From NCBI GenBank assembly GCA_026708185.1, contig JAPOVK010000023.1:62001-126000 (forward strand): 64,000 bases of DNA, written 5' to 3'. Below, piece after piece: positions 57,784 to 64,000 of this stretch; the stretch's first letter is position 1; each line of letters opens with the position of its first letter. Both the position numbers and the translations under genes were made by a program. The notes under the pieces are model-generated. The model worked only from the letters and a program-made list of their open reading frames with translations, ran no database searches and was not told where the DNA came from. The DNA comes from Gammaproteobacteria bacterium (GTDB lineage: Bacteria; Pseudomonadota; Gammaproteobacteria; Pseudomonadales; Azotimanducaceae).

Positions 57784-59757
57784 ATGTCAAGCCGGAACAA
57801 TGCGTACGTCGTCGTTGCTGCGCTCGTCTGCTCCGGCGCCGCAGCCGACAGCATCGCCAGCCCGACGCATACCAGCACGATCACCATCGACGGCGATGGT
57901 ACGCGGCTGTGGAGCGTGAACCCGAACCACGACACCGTCACCGCCATCGACGCGCGTCGCTTGGTCAGGCTCTTCGAGCGCCCCGTCGGCGACAATCCGC
58001 GAACGCTGGCCGTCGCCCCGGAAGGCGACGTCTGGGTCGTCAACCAGGACGATGCCACCATCAGCGTGCTCAGCGGGGAAACGGGCGAAACGAGGCACAC
58101 CGTCGACCTGCCCTACGCGTCACGACCGTACGGAATCGCCTTCGCCCCGGCTTCGAACACGGCCTTCGTCACGCTGCAGGCGGTTGGCCGCATGGTGAGA
58201 ATCGACACTAGGACCAATACCGTCACGGGCATCGTCGACGTCGGCCCGACACCCCGCGGCATAGCGATCACCGCAGACGGCCCGCGGATCCTGGTCACCC
58301 GCTGGATCTCCCCGGCCACCCACGGCGAGGTGACCGAAGTGAGCGCCGACTCACTAACCGTCGTGCGGCGATTCACGCTGGCCGCCGATCCCGGTCCGGA
58401 CACCGCCGTGAGCGGTCGCGGCGTACCCAACCATCTCGCCGCCATCACGATAACCCCCGACGGAAAGCGCGCCTGGATTCCGTCGAAGAAGGACAACACG
58501 GGCCGCGGACTCACCGTCAGCGGCGAACCGCTGAACTTCGAGAACACGGTACGCGCCATCGTGTCGCAGGTGGACCTAGCGGCGAACCGCGAAGTCCTCT
58601 CGGCGCCCAGGGACCTCGACAATCGCGCCATGCCGGTGGCCGTTGCCTTCGACGCCGAGGCGCGTTACGCCTTCGTCGCCCTGCAGGGCAGCAACGCGGT
58701 CGACGTTTTGGACGCCGCGGATGGCTCGCTGGTCGCCTCCTTCGAGACGGGCCTGGCGCCGCAAGGTCTCGTCGTCGACGCGGACGGCCGCCTGTTCGTC
58801 CAGAACTACCTGTCCCGCGATGTGGCCGTGTACGACGTCTCGGCCCTGTCGCGCGGCGAGCCGGTCCAGCAGATCGCTCTCATACCGACAACCGATCACG
58901 AACCGCTGAGCCCGGACGTGCTGCTCGGCAAGCGCGTTTTCTACAACGCCGCCGACTCGCGCATGTCGCGCGACGGCTACGTCAGTTGCGCGAGCTGCCA
59001 CCTCGAAGGCGGCAGCGACGGGCGCACCTGGGACTTCAGCGGACGCGGCGCGCACGGCGGTGGATTGCGGAACACGATTACGATGCACGGGCGCGCCGGG
59101 CTTCTGCACGGGCCGATTCACTGGCGCGCCGACATGGACGAAATCCAGGACTTCGAGATCCTGCTGCGGACGACGTTGCAGGGGCGCGGGTTCGTCGCCG
59201 ACGACGTGTTCCTGGCGAAAGGGGCGGACTGGGTCTTCGGCGCGCCCAACCGCGGGCTCTCGCGCGAGTTGGACGCCCTCGCCGCCTACGTCTCTTCGTT
59301 TGACAGCGTCCACCCCAGTCCACGCCGGCTGCCGGGTGGCAAGATGACGCCCGAGGCCGTGGCGGGCGAGGCGATCTTCCACTCGACGGAGACCGGCTGT
59401 GCGACGTGCCATGTGCCCCCGCGGTTTACGGATAGTTCGTTGGAACGGCCCAGGCGGGAATCCAACGCCCATCCCTTCCTGATGCATGACGTCGGCACGC
59501 TGTCGGCGACTGCAGGCGACTTCCGACCGAATACCGTGCGGGCATTGGATACACCCACGGTGAAGGGCGTGTGGCAGACGCCGCCGTATCTCCACGACGG
59601 CTCGGCGGCGACGCTGATGGATGTGATCACGACGCGCAATCCGGACGATCGCCACGGGAAGACATCGCATCTGACGACGACTGAACGGGGGCAACTCGTC
59701 GCATACCTCAGGGAGTTGGACGACAGCCAACCCAGCCGGGGACACACGCTGCCATAG
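57784..59757 (+). CDS. Periplasmic beta-propeller/di-haem cytochrome c fusion
   Basis: A 657-residue exported protein. After a signal peptide, residues about 30-365 form a YncE-like seven-bladed propeller (for example RTLAVAPEGDVWVVNQDD, RPYGIAFAPASNTAFVT, PRGIAITADGPRILVTR, PVAVAFDAEARYAFVALQG). The C-terminal part has two haem c sites, CASCH and CATCH, in a MauG/cytochrome c peroxidase-like domain ending WQTPPYLHDGSAATLMDVI. The fusion suggests substrate binding by the propeller and electron transfer or peroxidation by the haems. ATG at 57784; no clear ribosome-binding site. Confidence 0.85.
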   Translation: MSSRNNAYVVVAALVCSGAAADSIASPTHTSTITIDGDGTRLWSVNPNHDTVTAIDARRLVRLFERPVGDNPRTLAVAPEGDVWVVNQDDATISVLSGETGETRHTVDLPYASRPYGIAFAPASNTAFVTLQAVGRMVRIDTRTNTVTGIVDVGPTPRGIAITADGPRILVTRWISPATHGEVTEVSADSLTVVRRFTLAADPGPDTAVSGRGVPNHLAAITITPDGKRAWIPSKKDNTGRGLTVSGEPLNFENTVRAIVSQVDLAANREVLSAPRDLDNRAMPVAVAFDAEARYAFVALQGSNAVDVLDAADGSLVASFETGLAPQGLVVDADGRLFVQNYLSRDVAVYDVSALSRGEPVQQIALIPTTDHEPLSPDVLLGKRVFYNAADSRMSRDGYVSCASCHLEGGSDGRTWDFSGRGAHGGGLRNTITMHGRAGLLHGPIHWRADMDEIQDFEILLRTTLQGRGFVADDVFLAKGADWVFGAPNRGLSRELDALAAYVSSFDSVHPSPRRLPGGKMTPEAVAGEAIFHSTETGCATCHVPPRFTDSSLERPRRESNAHPFLMHDVGTLSATAGDFRPNTVRALDTPTVKGVWQTPPYLHDGSAATLMDVITTRNPDDRHGKTSHLTTTERGQLVAYLRELDDSQPSRGHTLP

Positions 59758-60054
59758 ATGGATCAACCGGGTCCGCGCACGAACGGAACGCTTGCGTCAG
59801 ACCGCGCTCAAGTGCTCGCCAAGTACCTGCCATTCCGGACGGTCGCGCGCCGCACAGTCGACTTCCTACACGACGCGGTGTCAACCTCTTACACCGGCGA
59901 TGGCAAATCTCTCTTTCGGCCTGAAAATCATGCGATTACGGTGGGCGGTTCGTTCGCCCGCGCCTCGACCGATGACCAGGGCCAATCCACAGCGCCAGTC
60001 CACCCCGACCGCAGTGGCGGGGTTGCATGACAAGCCGCACCGTCGGAAGATTCC
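59758..60054. other. Intergenic stretch without a supported gene
   Basis: A 90-codon plus-strand frame starting at 59758 has no recognisable domain, no ribosome-binding site and codon use unlike neighbours. I see no RNA gene, repeat or clear promoter; the region leads into hicA. Confidence 0.5.
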
Positions 60055-60270
60055 GTGACCGGCCGCGAGTTCATCGAACGGGCTCATCAACTGGGCGCGG
60101 AACGCGGGGTGCCCGTCCGACTCGGATTGAAGCGCGGTAAAGGCAGCCATGCACTGTTGTTCTACGGGGTACGCAAAACAGTCGTGAAGGACAGACGCAA
60201 GGAACTCGGTCCCGGCTTGCGTGCCGTTATGATCCGACAACTTGGCCTTGAGCCGGCCGATTTCCGCTAG
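60055..60270 (+). CDS. hicA: HicA-type mRNA interferase toxin
   Basis: A 71-residue double-stranded RNA-binding-fold toxin. The HicA pattern is FIERAHQLGAERG, RGKGSHALLFYGVRKTVV with the catalytic His, and LGPGLRAVMIRQLGL. It cleaves mRNA when free. GTG start at 60055; 17 nt before hicB. The toxin-first order is normal for hicAB. Confidence 0.83.
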   Translation: MTGREFIERAHQLGAERGVPVRLGLKRGKGSHALLFYGVRKTVVKDRRKELGPGLRAVMIRQLGLEPADFR

Positions 60271-60287
60271 CCGACACAGAGGATCAC

Positions 60288-60698
60288 ATGCAGTTGGTCT
60301 ACGCAGCCAAGTTCGCCCGGACAGCACCGAACGAGATCGTCGTCTCCTTTCGCGACATACCCGAGTGCCTGACGTCCGGCGTCGATGACCGCGATGCATT
60401 CGCCGAGGCAACCGATGCTCTGGAGGAAGCGATCGCCGGACGCATCGACGATCGCGAGAGCATTCCCGTACCGACCGCGCGACGCGCCGATGAACGCGAG
60501 ATCGCAGTTCCACGTCGCATGGCTGCCAAGGCTGCCCTCGCACTAGCCCTGCGCCGGAGCGGCATGACCTGCAACGCACTGGCGAGGTCTCTCGGGATCC
60601 AGGAGAAAGCGGCGCGGCGAATGCTCAACCCACGGCACGACACAGCAGTCGAGCAGATCAGAGACGCGTTGGTCGTTCTCGGAGAACTTGAGCCATGA
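60288..60698 (+). CDS. hicB: HicB-type antitoxin with C-terminal helix-turn-helix
   Basis: A 136-residue antitoxin. The N-terminal half is the HicB fold (VVSFRDIPECLTSGVDDRDAF and ALEEAIAGRIDDRE), the C-terminal half an HTH (ALRRSGMTCNALARSLGIQ, then KAARRMLNP) that binds the promoter. ATG with GAGGATC upstream. Intact pair with hicA. Confidence 0.87.
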   Translation: MQLVYAAKFARTAPNEIVVSFRDIPECLTSGVDDRDAFAEATDALEEAIAGRIDDRESIPVPTARRADEREIAVPRRMAAKAALALALRRSGMTCNALARSLGIQEKAARRMLNPRHDTAVEQIRDALVVLGELEP

Positions 60699-60769
60699 CG
60701 GAGGCCCACCGGGCGCAATCCAAGTTCCTGCGACGGTCTCGACGATGAGTTCCGCCTGACGACGATTCC

Positions 60770-61042
60770 TTACGGCTCGTCGGAGTCGGGAAACCGGACG
60801 ACATCCGCGCCACGGTCACCCTTGCGTTCCTCCGGCAGAATGAGCTCGCCTACGACGTCCTCGGCCAGTATCAACATCCATCGCGGTATCCACCGAGGCA
60901 CACCTTTGCGCCGCCAGTTTCGCTTTCGCCGCTCCTCCGCCGCGAATCTCCGCTCTTCCTGGGGCGATGATTTGACCGATAGCGAAAACACGACGCAGAC
61001 GAAAGCGACGATGGCGATGACGCCGATCACCAAACCCGTCAT
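60770..61042 (-). CDS. Small single-pass membrane protein of unknown function
   Basis: A 90-residue protein starting with a membrane helix (VIGVIAIVAFVCVVFSLSV) followed by a basic Arg-rich stretch (RRFAAEERRKRNWRRKG) and an acidic tail. No family recognised. The positive-inside rule puts the C-terminus in the cytoplasm. ATG at 61042 without a good ribosome-binding site; moderately likely to be real because composition is unlike a shadow frame. Confidence 0.45.
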   Translation of the reverse strand: MTGLVIGVIAIVAFVCVVFSLSVKSSPQEERRFAAEERRKRNWRRKGVPRWIPRWMLILAEDVVGELILPEERKGDRGADVVRFPDSDEP

Positions 61043-61344
61043 GGCTAGATGTCTTGAGAGCGCCTCATGTTTACGATTGTGTCAAGTTCTGTGACGCCGG
61101 TGGAAGAACGCGCGAGCGTTCTCGATCGAGTCGCCGTCAGGCGACTCGCCTAGTCTGTATCCCTAGGACGCGCGTCCGCCACGAAGGTCACCGCTCGCGT
61201 TGATTCGCCCCCGCCTAAGGAAAGTACGCCGGTCGAACCACGGTGTCTACGGTCTGCGGGCGAGACGGTAGCCATCACAAGACTCGGGCCGGGTTTCCAA
61301 GCGTACTGGATCCCGTTTATACGTGACCTACGTAGGGTGATACA
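61043..61344. other. Gene-free stretch before the HigA-like regulator
   Basis: About 300 nt with no supported frame. It contains a GC-rich hairpin (61128-61147) and, near its right end, a 10-nt palindrome CCTACGTAGG (61327-61336) that may be the operator of the following antitoxin-like gene. Confidence 0.5.
61128..61147. repeat. GC-rich hairpin
   Basis: GAGTCGCC (61128-61135) and GGCGACTC (61140-61147) with a 4-nt loop. Similar core to the hairpin before larC (17478-17503). No T-tract. Confidence 0.5.
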
Positions 61345-61407
61345 GTGCTGTTCACGGAGATTCCGAGGTTCACGCCCGCACCCGCCGGCCATTCGAGGCA
61401 ATTCAAC
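61345..61407 (+). pseudogene. Possible remnant of a HigB/RelE-type toxin start
   Basis: From GTG 61345 the frame reads LFTEIPRFTPAP, close to the N-terminus of HigB2/RelE toxins (LFxEIPxFT), then after about 20 codons joins the HigA-like antitoxin in frame. The rest of the toxin appears deleted. Short match, so tentative. Confidence 0.4.
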
Positions 61408-61722
61408 ATGACAAAGCGTCACATCGCGAACGAGGTACTCGACGGACTGCATGCGATTCGCGAACACCGCAACCGCCGGCGGACACTCCGGACCACGCAG
61501 ATCGAATCGCGTCCGCTTCCCGAACTCTCGCCGAGCGCCATCCGCGAGATCCGGGATCGACTTGACGTCTCGCGGGCCGTTTTTGCACACATGATCCGCG
61601 TACCCGTCCGGACAGTCGAAGGCTGGGAGCAGGGCAAGTGTCGGCCGGCGGGGTCTGCGGTGGCATTGATGCTGATGGCGGCAAAGTACCCGGACACGTT
61701 CGATAGGCTCGCGTCCCTATGA
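61408..61722 (+). CDS. HigA/NadS-like HTH antitoxin, orphan
   Basis: A 104-residue regulator with a C-terminal XRE-type HTH typical of NadS/HigA2 proteins (LSPSAIREIRDRLDVSRAVF, then VPVRTVEGWEQGKCRPAG). Such proteins repress their own operon and neutralise a RelE-type toxin normally encoded just upstream; only a possible toxin remnant remains. ATG 61408 with GAGG upstream; reading from GTG 61345 would give a fused protein. Confidence 0.8.
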   Translation: MTKRHIANEVLDGLHAIREHRNRRRTLRTTQIESRPLPELSPSAIREIRDRLDVSRAVFAHMIRVPVRTVEGWEQGKCRPAGSAVALMLMAAKYPDTFDRLASL

Positions 61723-61773
61723 TCCGTCAGATCACCCGCCGCAGCAGCTAGCCTTTTCGCGTCGCCACGCCGT

Positions 61774-61803
61774 TTGACATCGCGCCGACGGCCTGCGAAT
61801 AAT
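61774..61803 (+). promoter_or_regulatory. Sigma70-type promoter upstream of the ankyrin gene
   Basis: TTGACA (61774-61779), 18-nt spacer and AATAAT (61798-61803). It would give a leader of about 150 nt before the ATG at 61962. The rest of 61723-61961 contains no gene. Confidence 0.55.
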
Positions 61804-61961
61804 CTCCATAGGCGTGCTTCACGCCCAGCCTCTGCCAGCCCACCCCAGCGGGGCCGGTTCCCGGGGCGAAGGGGACATTCACCTCGAAGCGACGTGTCAA
61901 CGGTCAACGACCTCGGAAAAGCGATTGCTGGGGAATCCGGATTCCGAGAGGCGGAGGACCG

Positions 61962-63728
61962 ATGACAGTCGGAAAGCGATTCAAACGACTCGTCCGAGCG
62001 CACGCCCGGCAGGTCGGCCAACCCTACACGGCTGCCCTCGAGTACTTCCGTCGACATGCGGAGGTCACCAACATGTCGCAACACGCAGACAGCCAACCTT
62101 TGAAGGGTCTGCCGTGGAACCATACGCTCGCCGAGTGCGAGCGCGAGGCTGCGGCGACCGGCTTGCCGGAACTCGAGGCGCGAACCGCCGTCGCAAACGG
62201 CTACGGCTTCGCCACCTGGCGACAGCTCGAGGTTCACCTGATCCATCCGGGGCAACTCTCGGACTTCCTCCAGCTTGCGTGCCTGCAGTACTTCCCTACC
62301 GACTCCCCTAAGCTCCGGGAACGCGCTCGCGCGATGCTGTCAGACGACCCGAACCTGGCCACACGCGACATCTGGACAGCGGCGTGCATCGGGGACGTGA
62401 CGGCCGTCCGCAGCGCCCTCGATGCGCGACCCGACCTGGTCAACCTGCGCGGCGGCTACCACGACTGGGAGCCGCTGCTCTACGCCTGCTACTCGCGCCT
62501 TGACCTGCCTGAGCGCTCGACGCTCACCGTGGCCGAACTGCTTCTCGAACGCGGCGCGGATCCGAACGCGCACTACATGTGGGGCGGCCAGTACCGTTTC
62601 ACCGCCCTGACCGGCGCGTTCGGCGGCGGCGAGATGGGGCCGGTGAACCAGCCCGAGCATCAAGCCGGGGAGACGCTGGCCCGGCTGCTGCTCGACGCCG
62701 GCGCAGACCCCAATGACGGCCAGGCGCTCTACAACCGCATGTTCGGCGACGATCATGCGACGCTTCAGTTGCTGCTCGACTACGGGCTGAACGCTGAACA
62801 CCGGCTCAACTGGCTGTCTCACCAGGACGACCGCCTCGTGGCGACGCCGGTGCAGACCCTCGGCTACCAGTTGCAGTGGGCCGTGCGTAAGCACCACGCC
62901 GAGCGCGCGCGGCTCTTGATCGACCACGGCGCCGACCTCAGCCTGGACGCGGGCGACGGGCGGACGCTCTACGAGGCCGCCGTGGTGTCCGGACATCCGG
63001 AACTCGCGCAGTACCTGGCGGACCACGGCGCCGAAGTCGTCTCCGTCGACGCGACCCGGCGACTTGCCGCCGCGTGCAACGCCGGCGACCTCGCTGCCGC
63101 CCGTGGCTTGCTCGACCGCGACCCCGACCTGCTCTCGCGGCTGCCGAACGGCGGCGGAGACCTCCTCGCGGAAGCCGCCGACTACAACCGGCTCGACGCG
63201 GCGCGCGTCATGCTTGAGATCGGATGCCCGGTCAACCCCGGCGGCACCACTCCCCTTCACGGGGCGGCGTTGAAGGGCCACGTCGAGATGGCGGATCTGC
63301 TCGTCGCCAACGGTGCGGATTTGAGTGCCCGGGACGACCGGCACGCGACGACACCCCTGCAGTGGGCACAGGTCGGCGGCCACGAGGCGATCCAGGAGTA
63401 CCTCGCGTCATGCCGGCTCGGTATCTTCGACGCCGTGCTGCTCGACGACGCGCAGCGCGTTGAGGAACTGCTGGAAGCCAACCCGCACCTCGTCGACGCG
63501 ACCGTTGGTGCGGAGCGCAGCTCCGCGACGCCGCATCCTTCGGACTGGCAGACGCCGCTGGCGGTGGCCGTCCTGCGGAATCGGCTTCAAGCGGCGAAGG
63601 TGCTGATCGAGCGCGGCGCACGCGTCAACATTGCGGACGGCGACGGTCGGCCCTTGACCGACATCGCCCGGGCGGAGGCGTCCGCGCCGTTGATCGAGCT
63701 GATCGACGCGCGGGCGGGAACGGGCTGA
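61962..63728 (+). CDS. Ankyrin-repeat protein
   Basis: A 588-residue cytoplasmic protein. The N-terminus (VGKRFKRLVRAHARQVGQPY) is basic and resembles a small domain found at the start of various bacterial ankyrin and toxin-antitoxin-like proteins. From about residue 125 onward run at least eight ankyrin repeats, for example VAELLLERGADPNAHY, ARLLLDAGADPNDGQAL, ARLLIDHGADLSLDAGDG, TPLHGAALKGHVEMADLLV and AAKVLIERGARVNIADGDG. It binds another protein; partner unknown. ATG behind GGAGG. No signal peptide or eukaryote-like effector motif seen. Confidence 0.85.
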   Translation: MTVGKRFKRLVRAHARQVGQPYTAALEYFRRHAEVTNMSQHADSQPLKGLPWNHTLAECEREAAATGLPELEARTAVANGYGFATWRQLEVHLIHPGQLSDFLQLACLQYFPTDSPKLRERARAMLSDDPNLATRDIWTAACIGDVTAVRSALDARPDLVNLRGGYHDWEPLLYACYSRLDLPERSTLTVAELLLERGADPNAHYMWGGQYRFTALTGAFGGGEMGPVNQPEHQAGETLARLLLDAGADPNDGQALYNRMFGDDHATLQLLLDYGLNAEHRLNWLSHQDDRLVATPVQTLGYQLQWAVRKHHAERARLLIDHGADLSLDAGDGRTLYEAAVVSGHPELAQYLADHGAEVVSVDATRRLAAACNAGDLAAARGLLDRDPDLLSRLPNGGGDLLAEAADYNRLDAARVMLEIGCPVNPGGTTPLHGAALKGHVEMADLLVANGADLSARDDRHATTPLQWAQVGGHEAIQEYLASCRLGIFDAVLLDDAQRVEELLEANPHLVDATVGAERSSATPHPSDWQTPLAVAVLRNRLQAAKVLIERGARVNIADGDGRPLTDIARAEASAPLIELIDARAGTG

Positions 63729-63775
63729 TTGCGGCGGTCGAGTCAGTCAACTTGCCAGGCGCGCTGGTGAACGCG

Positions 63776-64000
63776 ATGGCCGGCTGGGACTTGCTGATCC
63801 TGCTCGCCTTCGTCGCCTGGTCGGTGACGCTGGGGCTGCGTGCCCGGCGCAGGGCGTCGCGGGGCCTCGACGAGTACTACCTCGCCGGCCGCAAGGTCCG
63901 GGGGTTCCGGGCGGGCATCAGCATGGCTGCGACCCAGTTCGCCGCCGACACGCCGCTCCTGTTCTCCGGGCTCATCGCGGTGGCGGGCGTTTACGCCCTG
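63776..64000 (+). CDS. Sodium:solute symporter family protein (N-terminal part)
   Basis: First 75 codons of an SSS-family transporter, cut by the right edge. A first membrane helix (LLILLAFVAWSVTLGL) is followed by the family signature LDEYYLAGRKVRGF and SMAATQFAADTPLLFSG, which precedes the sodium-binding helix. It would import an organic solute with sodium. ATG 63776; GTG 63767 is in frame too. 47 nt after the ankyrin gene. Confidence 0.85.
   Translation, partial: MAGWDLLILLAFVAWSVTLGLRARRRASRGLDEYYLAGRKVRGFRAGISMAATQFAADTPLLFSGLIAVAGVYAL

Noticed and set aside
59758-60030. 90-codon plus-strand frame before hicA
   Set aside because: No ribosome-binding site, no domain and no homology I recognise; left as an empty stretch.
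1-64000. tRNA, rRNA or mobile-element genes
   Set aside because: I looked for tRNA cloverleaf ends, rRNA-like tracts, transposases and integrases and recognised none; a covariance-model scan could still find a small RNA.

Overview
The window is 64 kb of GC-rich DNA (roughly two thirds G+C by eye), densely packed with protein genes on both strands. I recognise no rRNA or tRNA gene, CRISPR array, insertion sequence, integrase or phage gene. A giant TonB-dependent receptor, several lipoproteins, Tat-type leaders, an NAD-dependent FdsGBA formate dehydrogenase and paired CaiB/BaiF CoA-transferases point to a Gram-negative pseudomonadote, most likely an uncultivated, probably marine, gammaproteobacterium. 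That placement is an inference from gene content, not a phylogeny.

Layout. 1-12.4 kb: a truncated Fic protein, then an envelope locus of a CRTAC1-type lipoprotein, a TPR lipoprotein, an unknown secreted protein, a 1467-residue TonB-dependent receptor and two paralogous Sel1-like exported proteins, followed by a DUF4143 ATPase. 12.5-20.1 kb: larE, larB and larC for the nickel-pincer cofactor with an acetyl-CoA hydrolase/transferase-type gene, a Tat-exported ferredoxin-domain aldo/keto reductase and a PhoX-like DUF839 protein; a MNT/HEPN toxin-antitoxin pair interrupts the lar genes. 20.2-25.6 kb: six genes overlapping by 4 nt each (two GT4 glycosyltransferases, NodB-type deacetylase, ELM1-like protein, zinc-ribbon methyltransferase, DUF3108 protein), probably for an envelope glycan. 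25.6-36.2 kb: two CoA-transferase subunits, an SDR, a histidine phosphatase, a CmcJ/NvfI-type oxygenase, a Uma2 nuclease, two hydroxyacid dehydrogenases of different folds, a decayed toxin-antitoxin pair, and an ERG4/ERG24-type reductase. 36.2-46.4 kb: a secreted repeat protein, a complete formate dehydrogenase operon (fdsG-fdsB-fdsA-fdhD), a SYLF lipid-binding protein, a heptad-repeat coiled-coil protein, a Phd/PIN pair and a VOC enzyme. 46.5-53 kb: a phosphorothioation-associated methyltransferase encoded as two genes, small enzymes, a beta-lactamase-fold hydrolase, a phytanoyl-CoA dioxygenase and a VapBC pair. 53-64 kb: acyl-CoA dehydrogenase, a halogenase-like flavoprotein, a second FAD/NAD(P) protein, a propeller/di-haem cytochrome fusion, HicAB, an orphan HigA-like regulator, an ankyrin protein and the start of a sodium:solute symporter.

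Cross-cutting signals: six toxin-antitoxin loci, two of them decayed, are scattered through the window. Several genes begin 6-7 nt after a -10 hexamer, which suggests leaderless transcripts, including the formate dehydrogenase operon. Two proteins carry heptad coiled coils encoded by 21-nt tandem repeats. The strongest candidates for undescribed biology are the split, internally duplicated methyltransferase at 46.5-48.4 kb, the receptor/Sel1/TPR envelope locus at 0.8-10.9 kb, and the lar cluster without larA.
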